From: Acidimicrobiales bacterium
GTDB lineage: Bacteria > Actinomycetota > Acidimicrobiia > Acidimicrobiales > CADCSY01
Length of the DNA: 36,496 nucleotides
Assembly (NCBI GenBank): GCA_025463335.1
Contig: JAOBWJ010000400.1
Span: 1-36,496 of the forward strand
Direction of reading: 5' to 3'
In this document: positions 18,138 to 27,525 of the stretch, piece after piece
Numbering within the stretch: position 1 is the first letter of the stretch
How the letters are laid out: each line of letters opens with the position of its first letter
The notes under the pieces: generated by a model
Told to the model about the DNA's origin: nothing
The model's database searches: none
The model's input: the letters and a program-made list of their open reading frames with translations, nothing else
Position numbers and translations under genes: made by a program

Positions 18138-18221
18138 GGCAACAAGCTACGCCGGAGCCGAAGGGGACAAAACGGTCGCGCTCCCGGAGGGTCGTCCGCC
18201 GACCCTCGCCGGGATGCTCAG

Positions 18222-19670
18222 ATGACTGGCCGAATGAGTCGATACGACCTTGTGCATCGTCGTCACCTGGCTCTCGCCGTGGTGGCTGCCCTCGTGGTGG
18301 CGTCCGCAGTTTTGTCCGCATGGTGGGTGGTGCGCGAAGCCCGGGCGGCGATGGAGTTGCAGGTGCGCATCGGGCAGGAGCTGGCGGCGAGCGAGCGCGC
18401 CGCGGCGTTGGGCGACGCCATCCGCACCGCGAGTGGGCGGCTGAGGGTGCAGGCCACCGGGCCAGCGGTGCCACGCGTCTTTCGGGAGCACGACCCCGCG
18501 GTCCTTCTTGCGTCCGTGGAGAACGCTCGATCGGGTGCTGCGGTCAGTGCCGCTGCCATCGCTGACGCCAACGGCGTGCTGCTCGCGGAGAGCGGCGACA
18601 TGCCGGTGCGCCCCGCAACCGATCGTCCCCTGTTCCGCTCGAGCGCCAAGGGCGATGCCGCCTTCATGACGCTCCGAGTACGCGTCCACGACGAAACCGG
18701 GAAGCTGGTCGGCTGGATCTACCAAGAGCTGTCACTGCGACAGTTGAGCCCCCAGTTCATCCAACCGTTCCCGAAGTTCGCTGGTGCGACGTCGCTGATC
18801 GCACGGGACGGAACGATCGTGATGACCACGCTGAACGTCCGACTCCCTCGCGTCGAAGCCCGAGAGCTTGCCGCGATGGTCGCCAGCGGGTCAGCAGCAT
18901 CGGGTTCGTACGACTCGAGCGCCCTCCACTCGCGCCGCATCGCCGCGGTACACCCGGTCGAGGGCACCGATCTGATGGTGCTCGTGAGCGCTGACGCCAA
19001 GGCCGCATCTGAGCCGGCAGCAGCGCTGGTCGGCAGGGTGGTTGTGTTGTTCCTCATCACCGTGGCGATCATCGGGACGCTCATCGCAGTGGCGATCGTC
19101 CTGCTCGGCTCGATCCGTCGTCAATTGATCGCAGCGCGCGAGATGGCAGCCAAGCTGGCGCAGACCGATCCCTTGACCGGCGTCGGGAACCGTCGGGCCT
19201 TCGACGACACCGTCAGCGGCCTCATGGAGCAGGATGATCAGATCGGCTTGGTCGTCATCGACCTGGACGATCTCAAGCTCCTCAACGACACGTGCGGCCA
19301 CGCTGCAGGGGACGACGCGCTGCGCCGCTCCGCCGCCGCGATCGCTTCGGCCGTCCGACCCAACGACCTGGTGTCGAGGGTCGGAGGCGACGAGTTCGTC
19401 ATCTTGCTGACCCAGGGCGGGCTCAACCGAGCCGATGACCTGGCCGCACAAGTTCGGGTTGCCGTCGGGGAGATCGACATCCCTGGCTTCGGGCCCCTGT
19501 CTGTCAGCACTGGCGTCGACGTCTGCCCCGGCCGCGACCTCGTGTTCGGCCTCAACCGCGCCGACGAGATGCTGTATCAAGCGAAGCGAAAGCGATCCGG
19601 TCGAGGAGGCGCTGGCTTCGGCGTGTCCACCCCTGTCGTCCAAACAACGTCGCTCATACCGGATCGGTGA
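18222..19670 (+). CDS. Membrane-anchored diguanylate cyclase (TM, periplasmic sensor, TM, GGDEF)
   Basis: DPLTGVGNRRAFDDTV; RPND-LVSRV-GGDEF, i.e. intact active site and RxxD I-site with 5-residue spacing. Confidence 0.93.
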   Translation: MTGRMSRYDLVHRRHLALAVVAALVVASAVLSAWWVVREARAAMELQVRIGQELAASERAAALGDAIRTASGRLRVQATGPAVPRVFREHDPAVLLASVENARSGAAVSAAAIADANGVLLAESGDMPVRPATDRPLFRSSAKGDAAFMTLRVRVHDETGKLVGWIYQELSLRQLSPQFIQPFPKFAGATSLIARDGTIVMTTLNVRLPRVEARELAAMVASGSAASGSYDSSALHSRRIAAVHPVEGTDLMVLVSADAKAASEPAAALVGRVVVLFLITVAIIGTLIAVAIVLLGSIRRQLIAAREMAAKLAQTDPLTGVGNRRAFDDTVSGLMEQDDQIGLVVIDLDDLKLLNDTCGHAAGDDALRRSAAAIASAVRPNDLVSRVGGDEFVILLTQGGLNRADDLAAQVRVAVGEIDIPGFGPLSVSTGVDVCPGRDLVFGLNRADEMLYQAKRKRSGRGGAGFGVSTPVVQTTSLIPDR

Positions 19671-19702
19671 GACGGGGTCGCTCGGCACCGTGTCCCGATT
19701 CG

Positions 19703-20032
19703 CTACGGCTCCACCACGATCCAGCCACGCCGCTGGAGCTCCGCGGCCAGTTGTTCGGCCGGCATGCGTCGCAAGGCCTGCTCGGCAGTGGACAGCCGCG
19801 GCGTCGGCCGGGCGGCGGGGGCGCCGCCTTCGGGTGACCCAGCCTCCTCGAGCATCTCGATGAACGCTGCGGCCTCATCGCGGGTGAACTTGCCGGCGGC
19901 CTGACGCTGGGTGAACGCCATCGGGCCACGAGCGTCGCGGAAGTCGCTGTGGCCGGCGTCGTTCAGCAGGGCCAGCAGCTCACGCACCTGCTTCGCTGAC
20001 GCTGGCGGACCTGACTGCTGACCGAAGGCCAT
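19703..20032 (-). CDS. Small conserved hypothetical protein
   Basis: Plausible reading frame MAFGQQSGPPASAKQVRELLALLNDAGHSDFRDARGP...; no recognised domain. Confidence 0.6.
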   Translation of the reverse strand: MAFGQQSGPPASAKQVRELLALLNDAGHSDFRDARGPMAFTQRQAAGKFTRDEAAAFIEMLEEAGSPEGGAPAARPTPRLSTAEQALRRMPAEQLAAELQRRGWIVVEP

Positions 20033-20047
20033 GGGAGGCAGTATCGC

Positions 20048-20175
20048 TCAACAAACGCAGAACTCGTTCCCCTCCGCATCAGCCATCACGATGTGGTGCG
20101 CGCTCCTCGTCTCGATGACCGGACCGTACGGGCCGGCGGAAAGTTGCGCGAACTCCGAACAGCGCCTAATCAGTG
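20048..20175 (-). pseudogene. C-terminal remnant of a VOC/glyoxalase-like protein
   Basis: Minus-strand reading LIRRCSEFAQLSAGPYGPVIETRSAHHIVMADAEGNEFCVC*; no N-terminal VOC portion because the carbonic anhydrase gene begins at 20179. Confidence 0.45.
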
Positions 20176-20178
20176 CCC

Positions 20179-20664
20179 ATGACGCAGATCGGGCCGCTCC
20201 TTGCCGCCAACGAGGGCTACGCCGCGGCCCGAGCCAACGTCCACGACCGCCTCCCGGGCAGGCGTCTGGCCGTCGTGACGTGCATGGACGCCCGCATCGA
20301 CGTCTTCGCCGCCCTCGGCCTGCACCTCGGGGAGGCGTTGGTGATCCGCAACGCCGGCGGCCGGGTGACCGACGACGTGTTGCGGAGCCTGGCCCTGTCC
20401 ACCCACGTGCTGGGCGTGGACACCGTCGTGGTGATGCAGCACACGAAGTGCGGCCTGGCCGGCGTGACCGACGAGGAGCTGCGGGAGCGCACGGGCGCCA
20501 ACCTCGGGTTCTTCCCGATCGACAACCACGCTGCGGCGCTGCAGGAGGACATCGACCTCCTCACGGCCACGCCCTACCTCGACCCGCTGAAGGTCGTCGC
20601 CGGCTTCGTCTATGACGTCGAAAGCGGCGAGATCGAGGATGTCGTCCGCTGGACTCGCCCGTGA
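20179..20664 (+). CDS. Beta-class carbonic anhydrase
   Basis: VVTCMDARIDV, VIRNAGGRVTDDVLRSL, VVVMQHTKCGL motifs. Confidence 0.92.
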   Translation: MTQIGPLLAANEGYAAARANVHDRLPGRRLAVVTCMDARIDVFAALGLHLGEALVIRNAGGRVTDDVLRSLALSTHVLGVDTVVVMQHTKCGLAGVTDEELRERTGANLGFFPIDNHAAALQEDIDLLTATPYLDPLKVVAGFVYDVESGEIEDVVRWTRP

Positions 20665-20715
20665 TGCGACCGTGACTGTGTCGGGAACGAGCGTTGACCT
20701 GCGAGACTGCCGCTC

Positions 20716-20997
20716 ATGACGATCGAGGTGGCTCTTGCGGGAGAGATCGACGTGTCGACGGTCGCGGAGGTGAAGGAGAAGCTCACTGGCGCCATCGAGG
20801 CGAACCCCGGAGCAACGGTGCACGTCGACCTGACCAAGGTCGAGTTCCTCGACTCCACTGCGCTCGGCGTGCTCGTCGGGGCCCTGCGCCGAGCCCGCAC
20901 GAGCGGCGGCGAGATCGTCCTCGCCGGCGCCCGGCCCAACGTGGCCAAGGTGTTCCAGATCACCGGCCTCGACAAGGTGTTCGAGATCCAGAGCTAG
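20716..20997 (+). CDS. STAS-domain anti-sigma factor antagonist
   Basis: LAGEIDVSTV, VHVDLTKVEFLDSTALGVLVGALRRAR STAS phosphosite motif. Confidence 0.92.
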   Translation: MTIEVALAGEIDVSTVAEVKEKLTGAIEANPGATVHVDLTKVEFLDSTALGVLVGALRRARTSGGEIVLAGARPNVAKVFQITGLDKVFEIQS

Positions 20998-22295
20998 GCG
21001 AGCTCGCTCCCGGGAACGTCCGTCGGAGTCGTGACGTCGACCGGCGCGAAGGGGCTGGGGTAGGCGTCGATGTCGTCGAGAGCCGCCAACCGATCGGGTC
21101 GGACGACTCGGATGAGGGCGACGACGGCGAGCAGGGCCACGGCGCCGCCCGCGGTGACCTGGCCCAGGCCCACCCGGTCGGCGATGGGGCCCTGGATCAG
21201 CGCGCCCACCGGATAGAGCGTCCCCAGGGCCAGGAAGTACAGGCTCACCACCCGGGCCCGGAGGTGGAAGGGGGCCCGGAGCTGCACGACGGTGCCGATC
21301 CCCGAGAACACGCAGATGTAGGTCGCGCCGACGCCGACCAGCGCGACGACGGCGGCCTCCGGCGTCGGCGCGGCCCCGTAGAGGATGAGGGCGACGGGGA
21401 GGGCCACCAGCCCGACCATGAGGAGGCGGTGACGGCCGAGGCGCTCGGCCAGGACGGGTACGAGGAGGGCTCCGGTCACGGCGCCGATGCCCTGGGCCGT
21501 GACGAACGCCGAGGTGAGGCCGCTGCCCCCGTCGAAGCGGACACGCGCCATGGCCGGGATGAGGGCGATGAACGGCGAGGCCGTGAGGGCGATCACGGCG
21601 ATGAGCAGGATCGCCGATCGCACGCCGGGTTCCTCGCGCGAGGCGTTGGCGCCGACCCGGATCCGTCGCCAGATCGAGCCCTCGTCGTCGGGATGGGGGA
21701 CGTGGGGCAGGTCGAGGGCCACCAGCGCCACGAGCATGGCCGCGAACGAGAAGGTGTTGATGGCGAACGCCGCCGTGTAGGACCCGAGCGAGATGGCGAT
21801 GCCAGCGAGGGCTGGGCCCACCACTCGACCCAGGTTGAACTGGGCCTGGCCCAGGGACACCGCACCCAGCAGGTCCTCACGGGGGACGAGGTCGGGCATC
21901 ATCGCCGTGTAGGCCGGAAAGCCGATGCCGGCGACGCAACCGGCGACGAAGACGACGGCCGCGACCGCCACCGGCGAGGCGTGGCCGGTGGCCGACAGCA
22001 ACGTCAGGGCGGCGGCGCAGGCCGCCTGCAAGGCGGTGGTGACCAGCATGAACCGGCGGCGATCGATCCGGTCCGCGATGGCGCCGCCGATGGGGCCCAT
22101 GAGCCCCAGGGGCAGGAAGCCAGCGGCGGCGACCAGTGCCGTCCAACCCGCTTCGCCCGTCCGCACGGCCACGAGGTCGCCGACGGCGACCGTCTCCATC
22201 CATGTCCCGACGTTGGAGATCAGCGCCGCCGACCACACCAGGGCGAAGTTGCGGTGGCGGAGGGGACGGAACGCCGCCCAGCGGGTCGCCGTCAC
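20994..22295 (-). CDS. MFS transporter (MFS_3/EntS-like)
   Basis: FRPLRHRNFALVWSAALISNVGTWMETVAVGDLV start; GPIGGAIADRIDRRRFMLV; 12-TM-like pattern; GTGA overlap with the upstream DinB gene. Confidence 0.88.
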   Translation of the reverse strand: MTATRWAAFRPLRHRNFALVWSAALISNVGTWMETVAVGDLVAVRTGEAGWTALVAAAGFLPLGLMGPIGGAIADRIDRRRFMLVTTALQAACAAALTLLSATGHASPVAVAAVVFVAGCVAGIGFPAYTAMMPDLVPREDLLGAVSLGQAQFNLGRVVGPALAGIAISLGSYTAAFAINTFSFAAMLVALVALDLPHVPHPDDEGSIWRRIRVGANASREEPGVRSAILLIAVIALTASPFIALIPAMARVRFDGGSGLTSAFVTAQGIGAVTGALLVPVLAERLGRHRLLMVGLVALPVALILYGAAPTPEAAVVALVGVGATYICVFSGIGTVVQLRAPFHLRARVVSLYFLALGTLYPVGALIQGPIADRVGLGQVTAGGAVALLAVVALIRVVRPDRLAALDDIDAYPSPFAPVDVTTPTDVPGSELA

Positions 22296-22804
22296 GAACG
22301 GGCGAAGAGGAGCCCGCGCACGTAGGCAGCCTGGCCGGCGTGCTGGAGGTCGTCGTCGGCGATGCTCACGAGCCGGACGCCGAGGGTGACCGGAGGGTCC
22401 CACCGTTCGTCGACCACGTCGTTGAGGTCGCCCGCGCTGATGCCGTCGAGAAACGCTCGGGTGCGAGCGGCGACGGCGTCGTGGTAGTCGACGAGCGCCT
22501 GGGCGCTGTCGGGCCGGACGGCGGCCGCCTCCTCGGCGGTGTGCCCGTAGCCGGTGTCGTCGGGGTCGGGCGCCCGACCGAAGGAGGCCGCCCAGTCGCC
22601 GGTCACCCAGAGCTGGTCGGCGCCGAGCAGCCCCGAGACGTGATGGTCCTGGACCCGGGTGAGGTGCCACACCAGCCATGCGATGGTGTTGGTGCCGGAC
22701 GCCGGTGCCGTCGTGAGCTGGTCGACGTCGAGGCCGTCGACGGCCCGCCGCACGAGGTTCGGAATGCGGCCGTACAGCTCGGTCAGCACATCCTTCGGGT
22801 CCAC
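22292..22804 (-). CDS. DinB/DUF664-family protein
   Basis: AWLVWHLTRVQDHHVSGLLG and C-terminal DDDLQHAGQAAYVRGLL typical of DinB-like four-helix proteins. Confidence 0.8.
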   Translation of the reverse strand: MDPKDVLTELYGRIPNLVRRAVDGLDVDQLTTAPASGTNTIAWLVWHLTRVQDHHVSGLLGADQLWVTGDWAASFGRAPDPDDTGYGHTAEEAAAVRPDSAQALVDYHDAVAARTRAFLDGISAGDLNDVVDERWDPPVTLGVRLVSIADDDLQHAGQAAYVRGLLFARS

Positions 22805-22881
22805 GGTGGTGAGGCTAGGTGCCGAAACACCCTGGCCCTCCGCCCCGACGTCGGCTGAGGTTCGCGCCGTACCCTCGGGGC

Positions 22882-23142
22882 ATGTGCCGGAACATCACCA
22901 CCCTCCGAGGGTTGGAGCCGGCGGCCACCCCCGAGGAGATCGAGGCGGCCGCCCGACAGTACGTGCGCAAGGTGAGCGGCGTGCAGGCGCCCTCGTCCCG
23001 CACGGGAGACGCCTTCGAGCGGGCCGTGCAGAAGGTGTTGGAAGCGACGGCCGAGTTGCTGGCCGAGCTACCGCCCCGCCAGCAACCCCCGCCCACCCTG
23101 CCGCCCCTGCGTCGCCTGGCCCGGAGCTCGTCAGGTTCCTGA
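22882..23142 (+). CDS. DUF2277 family protein
   Basis: MCRNITTLRGLEPAATPEEIEAAARQYVRKVSG N-terminal signature. Confidence 0.85.
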   Translation: MCRNITTLRGLEPAATPEEIEAAARQYVRKVSGVQAPSSRTGDAFERAVQKVLEATAELLAELPPRQQPPPTLPPLRRLARSSSGS

Positions 23143-23149
23143 GCGTTCG

Positions 23150-23983
23150 TCAGCAGCGGGGGAGGGCCCAGATGGCTACCCGGCGGTCGATCGTCAGGCC
23201 GACCCACCGGTTCCCGCCGTGGTCGAACACAGCCAGGTCCTCGACTCGCTCGGCGGCCCCGAGGGCGCGGAGCGCCACCCCCGGCCGCGAGGCGAACCTC
23301 ACTGCGGCCGGCGTGCCTGGCTCGTAGAGCAACGTCTCCGGAGCCTGGCCTGGAGACAGGGCGGCAACGCCCCGTACCAGGCCTCGGAGCCGCCGGGCTC
23401 GGGGCTGCCCCCGGGCGTCGGCGCCTGGCCGATGGTCGAGGACGGCAGCACCTGAGTACACGTCGGTCGTCGAGCGGTCGGTGCCTCGATGCAGGACGAC
23501 GAAGTCGGCGCCCGGCCGGCCGTCGAGGTTTCGGAGCCAGACGAACGTGCGGTCGTCGTCGACCCGCACGCCGGCTCGGCGGGGGTCGTGGGTGCCGAGC
23601 CGGGTTCGTCCGTTGACGACCCGGACCTGGTGGTCGGCACCGGCGTCAACGGACAGCACCACGTCGTCCCGCCGGTCGCCGTCGAGGTCGCCCCACGTGA
23701 GGAGGGAGACGTCATGGCCCGCGGCGGTGAAGGTGACGGTGCCGTCGGCCCGAGTCACCGTGATCCCGGCGGGCCGAGTGCCGACGTCGTCCGGTCGGCC
23801 GTCGCCGTCGGTGTCCATGGTCGTGCGGGGCCCGGTCCGGAGGAGGTTGGTGACTCGCAGGGGAGCGGAGGTGATGCGGTCGGGGGCTGGCATGCATCTC
23901 GCCGCCGTGCCGTCACTCCCACCGGAGCAGCTGGCGAGGGCGAGGACGAGCGCGGCCCCTCCGGCACTCCGCCGCACGGTCAC
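23150..23983 (-). CDS. Putative lipoprotein with FG-GAP/VCBS-like repeats
   Basis: Lipobox-like LALASC; DTDGDGRPDDVG, WGDLDGDRRDDVVLSV and LRNLDGRPGADFVVL repeats; GTGA overlap with the upstream gene. Confidence 0.7.
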   Translation of the reverse strand: MTVRRSAGGAALVLALASCSGGSDGTAARCMPAPDRITSAPLRVTNLLRTGPRTTMDTDGDGRPDDVGTRPAGITVTRADGTVTFTAAGHDVSLLTWGDLDGDRRDDVVLSVDAGADHQVRVVNGRTRLGTHDPRRAGVRVDDDRTFVWLRNLDGRPGADFVVLHRGTDRSTTDVYSGAAVLDHRPGADARGQPRARRLRGLVRGVAALSPGQAPETLLYEPGTPAAVRFASRPGVALRALGAAERVEDLAVFDHGGNRWVGLTIDRRVAIWALPRC

Positions 23984-25182
23984 TCGACCGCGTGGGCCAG
24001 TGCGAGGTAGCGGTCGGGGCCATCGTCGATGCGGTCGACGGCCCACCCGGTCGCGGCCAGGGCAGCGGGCAGGTTTGCCGGGTCGAGCAGGTCGTCGGGC
24101 GCCAGGCCGTGGCCGTGCCGGGCGGCAAGGGTGCTTCGACCAATGGGGTGGAAGATGGCCAGCCGCCCGTTCGGCCGGGTGACCCGGCGCAGCTCGGTCA
24201 GGCCGGCGATGGGGTCGTCCAGGTGGGTGACGAAGCCGGCCGCGAAGACCCCATCGGCGGCGCCGTCGGCGACGGGCAGGCGGGCGCCGTCGGCGAGCAC
24301 GAGGGCGTCGGTGCGGGCACGGGCCACGTCGAGCATCTCGGGCGTGGCGTCGATGCCGACGGCGCCGGGGCCGAGGAGAGGGAGGGCACGGCCGGTGCCG
24401 CAGCCGACGTCGAGCACCCGCCCGGTGACGGCCAGCTCGGCGATGGCCAGGCGATAGGCGGCCTCGTCGTCGGGGAAGCGGGCGTCCCACTCAGCGGCCC
24501 GGGGACCGAAGAACGACCGGGTGCGTCGGACCGGGTCGGCGACGAGGGCGGCGAAGCGGTCGAGCAGGGCGGTGCGAGTGGGGGCCAACTCGGCCAGGCA
24601 GGCGTCGGTGACGTCGAGGATGGCGGGGTCGCCGCCGAACCGGTCGACGAACCGCTCGGTGGCGAGCCGGTCGACCTCGACGTGGAACTGCAAGCCCCAC
24701 GCCATCGGACCGACCCGGAACGCCTGGTTTGGATACCGGTCGCTGGAGGCCAGCAGCTCCGCGCCCGGGGGAAGCTCGACGGTGTCGCCGTGCCAGTGGA
24801 GGACGGGGAACGAGTCCGGGAGGCCGCCGAACAGTCGGTCCTCGCCGACCAATCGGACGGGCGCCCACCCGATCTCCTCGCCCGCCTGGCCCGGGACGGC
24901 CCGACCGCCGCCGGCCACGGCCAGGAGCTGGGCGCCGAGGCACACGGCGAGGGTCGGCAGCTCCCGCCGCAGCGCCTCGGCCAGCAGGGCGAGCTCGGCC
25001 GCCCGGGTCGGGAAGCCCTCGTCCGAATAGGCCGCCATCGACCCGCCCATGACGACGAGGGCGTCCACGCCGTGCAGTCCCTCGGGCAGCCCGACCTCCA
25101 CGTCGATGCCCCGGCGGCGGAGTGCGGTGGCGATCTCGTAGGGCTCTTCGATGTCGACGTGCTGGAGCACCAGCGCCTTCAT
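23980..25182 (-). CDS. Fusion of class I glutamine amidotransferase and SAM-dependent methyltransferase
   Basis: GATase: LAVCLGAQLLA (Cys), WGLQFHVEV (His); methyltransferase: VLDVGCGTGRALPLL, LRRVTRPNGRLAIFHP; one continuous ORF. Confidence 0.85.
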   Translation of the reverse strand: MKALVLQHVDIEEPYEIATALRRRGIDVEVGLPEGLHGVDALVVMGGSMAAYSDEGFPTRAAELALLAEALRRELPTLAVCLGAQLLAVAGGGRAVPGQAGEEIGWAPVRLVGEDRLFGGLPDSFPVLHWHGDTVELPPGAELLASSDRYPNQAFRVGPMAWGLQFHVEVDRLATERFVDRFGGDPAILDVTDACLAELAPTRTALLDRFAALVADPVRRTRSFFGPRAAEWDARFPDDEAAYRLAIAELAVTGRVLDVGCGTGRALPLLGPGAVGIDATPEMLDVARARTDALVLADGARLPVADGAADGVFAAGFVTHLDDPIAGLTELRRVTRPNGRLAIFHPIGRSTLAARHGHGLAPDDLLDPANLPAALAATGWAVDRIDDGPDRYLALAHAVE

Positions 25183-25637
25183 TCGGCGCATTCCTCACAC
25201 AACCCGGACAGGGCGAAGTGGCGGGGCTCGATGCGGAACCGGTGCCGGTGACGGATCTCCTCACCGATGGCGTCGAGCGTCGACTGGGGCAGCTCGGTGA
25301 CGGCCCCGCACGACTCGCACACCAGGTGCAGGTGCTGTTCGGCCGCCAGGTGGTACACGGCCGGCCCGTGCCCGATGTGGAGGTGCTCGACGAAGCCGAG
25401 CTCCTCGAGCGCTTCCATCGACCGGTAGACCGTCGAGAGGGCCACGTCGGGCAGGACGGCCTGCACTCGCTCGGTCACCTCCTCGGCGGTGAGGTGCTGG
25501 TGGTGGCGGCCGCCGACGAGCACCTCGACGATGGCCCGCCTGGCCGGCGTGGCCCGGCCGCCGGCGGCGCGGATGCCGGCAACCACGTCGTCGACCCGGT
25601 GGGCCGGCGGCTGCGCTGACGACCGGGCGCGCTCCAC
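25179..25637 (-). CDS. zur: Fur-family metalloregulator, probably Zur
   Basis: RATPARRAIVEVL, STVYRSMEALEELGFVEHL, HLHLVCESCG; divergent from the Zn/Mn ABC operon. Confidence 0.88.
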   Translation of the reverse strand: MERARSSAQPPAHRVDDVVAGIRAAGGRATPARRAIVEVLVGGRHHQHLTAEEVTERVQAVLPDVALSTVYRSMEALEELGFVEHLHIGHGPAVYHLAAEQHLHLVCESCGAVTELPQSTLDAIGEEIRHRHRFRIEPRHFALSGLCEECAE

Positions 25638-25657
25638 GGCCCCGACGCTACGCCCGC

Positions 25658-26755
25658 ATGTCACTGTTGCAAACCACTCGCAGTAGCTTTCCACTCGTGC
25701 GAAGCGCACTGCTCCTCCTCGTCATCGCCGTGCTGGTGGCAGCCTGCGGTGACGACCGGGCGACCTCCGCCGACGCCGGCGTGATCCGGCGTGTGGCGGC
25801 GTTCCGGTGCCCCGCCACGGCCGGCGCCGGTGGCGACGCCGTCGACCTGCGAGGCCGGAAGCTCCGGGTCGTCACCACGGTGGCTCCAATCACCTCGATC
25901 GTGGCCAACGTGGCAGGCGCCCACGCCGAGGTGCGCGGCCTGGTCCCGGAGGGCCAGGACTCCCACACGTTCGAGCCCAAGCCCAGCGCCGCCCGCGTGC
26001 TGAGCGACGCCGACCTGGTGCTCGTCAACGGCCTCGGGCTCGAGGACCCGACGCGCGACCTTGCTCGCCGGAGCCGCGCCCGCCTGGTCGAGCTCGGGAC
26101 CGCTGCCCTCCGGCCCGACCAGTACCTCTACGACTTCTCCTTCCCGAAGTCCGGCGGCAAACCCAACCCGCATCTGTGGACGAACCCGCCGATGGCTGGG
26201 TGCTACGCCGCCATCGCCGCTCGGGCACTGGCCGCCGCCGACCCGGCCAACGCCGCCGTCTACCGGACCAACGCCGAGGCGTTCGGCTCCAAGGTGGACG
26301 CCCTCGACAGGGCCATGCAGGCGGCATCGGCCGGCATGCCGGCTCGGAACCGGGCGCTGCTCACCTACCACGACGCCTACGCCTACCTGGCCGCCCACCA
26401 GGGCTGGCGGGTGATCGGCGCCGTCCAGGTGTCGAGCTTCGAGGATCCGTCGCCCAAGGAGATCGCCCGTCTCATCGACCAGGTCCGGCGCGAGCGGGTG
26501 CCGGCCATCTTCGGCTCCGAGGTGTTCCCTTCGACCGTGCTGGCCCAGATCGGCAAGGAGGCCGGCGTGCGCTACGTCGACGAGCTCCGCGACGACGACC
26601 TGCCGGGCGAGCCCGGCGACGACGGGCACTCCTACCTCGGGCTGATGCGCTTCGACCTCGTCACCATGGTCCGCAACCTCGGCGGCGACTCCTCGGGGCT
26701 GGAGCGGGTCGATGTCAACGACGTGGCCCCCGACCGGGCGAGCTACCCGCAATGA
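25658..26755 (+). CDS. znuA: Metal ABC transporter substrate-binding lipoprotein (Zn/Mn, ZnuA-like); alternative GTG start at 25697
   Basis: Lipobox VLVAAC; DSHTFEPKPSAARVLSDADLVLVNGLGLE; NPHLWTNP; YHDAYAY. Confidence 0.92.
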   Translation: MSLLQTTRSSFPLVRSALLLLVIAVLVAACGDDRATSADAGVIRRVAAFRCPATAGAGGDAVDLRGRKLRVVTTVAPITSIVANVAGAHAEVRGLVPEGQDSHTFEPKPSAARVLSDADLVLVNGLGLEDPTRDLARRSRARLVELGTAALRPDQYLYDFSFPKSGGKPNPHLWTNPPMAGCYAAIAARALAAADPANAAVYRTNAEAFGSKVDALDRAMQAASAGMPARNRALLTYHDAYAYLAAHQGWRVIGAVQVSSFEDPSPKEIARLIDQVRRERVPAIFGSEVFPSTVLAQIGKEAGVRYVDELRDDDLPGEPGDDGHSYLGLMRFDLVTMVRNLGGDSSGLERVDVNDVAPDRASYPQ

Positions 26756-27525
26756 GCCTGGTGCGACTCGACGGGGTGTCGTTCGCCTACGGCTCAGCAC
26801 CCGTACTGCGCGACGTCGACCTGGCCGTGGTCACTGGCGACTTCACCGGGATCGTGGGTCCATCGGGCTCGGGCAAGACCACGCTGCTGCGCCTGGTGCT
26901 CGGCGCCATCGAGCCGTCGGCCGGGACGCTCACCCGGCGGCCCGGCCTTCGCGTCGGCTACGTGCCCCAGGTCGAGACGGTGAACTGGTCGTTCCCCGTC
27001 ACCGTTGCCGAGGTGGTGTTGATGGCGCGCCGCCAGCGTCGGCTGGCCCCGTGGGCCGATGCCGCCGAGCGGGGGGCGGCCATCGCAGTACTCGACCGGC
27101 TCGGCATCGCGGAGTTGGCCGACCGCCACATCCGGGCGCTCTCCGGCGGTCAGCAGCAGCGGGTGTTCCTGGCCCGGGCCCTGCTCGGGGATCCGGAGCT
27201 GCTCGTGCTCGACGAGCCGACCTCGGGCGTCGACGTACGGACCCGGCACGAGATCCTCCACCTGTTGGGCGAGCTCCACCACGGGGGGCTGGCCGTCGTG
27301 CTGTCGACCCACGACCTCAACGGAATCGCCGCCCACTGCCCGACGGTCGTGTGCCTCAACGGTGTGGTCACCGGCATGGGCACGCCGCGCGAAGTGCTGA
27401 CGCCCGACGTGCTCGAAGCGACGTACGGAGCACCGATGGATGTGCTCGAGCACGCCGGCATGCCTGTCGTCGTCGACCGGCCCAGCGCCCACGTGCACCA
27501 GCAACCGACCGCGCGCCAGCGATGA
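26752..27525 (+). CDS. znuC: Metal ABC transporter ATPase
   Basis: GPSGSGKTT Walker A, LSGGQQQRVFLARAL, LLVLDEPTSGVD; ATGA overlap with znuA. Confidence 0.95.
   Translation: MSLVRLDGVSFAYGSAPVLRDVDLAVVTGDFTGIVGPSGSGKTTLLRLVLGAIEPSAGTLTRRPGLRVGYVPQVETVNWSFPVTVAEVVLMARRQRRLAPWADAAERGAAIAVLDRLGIAELADRHIRALSGGQQQRVFLARALLGDPELLVLDEPTSGVDVRTRHEILHLLGELHHGGLAVVLSTHDLNGIAAHCPTVVCLNGVVTGMGTPREVLTPDVLEATYGAPMDVLEHAGMPVVVDRPSAHVHQQPTARQR

Noticed and set aside
12000-18200. Defence-system or prophage interpretation of the kinase cluster
   Set aside because: No nuclease, NTPase, reverse transcriptase, integrase or phage structural genes; membrane lipid-type domains dominate.
20665-20715. Possible regulatory RNA or riboswitch between carbonic anhydrase and STAS genes
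   Set aside because: Only about 50 bp with no strong structure.
25638-25700. Possible Zur box (ACTGTTGCAAACCACTCGCAGT) in the zur/znuA intergenic region
   Set aside because: Only the outer four bases form a dyad; no convincing match to a TGAAAATCATTTTCA-like Zur operator.
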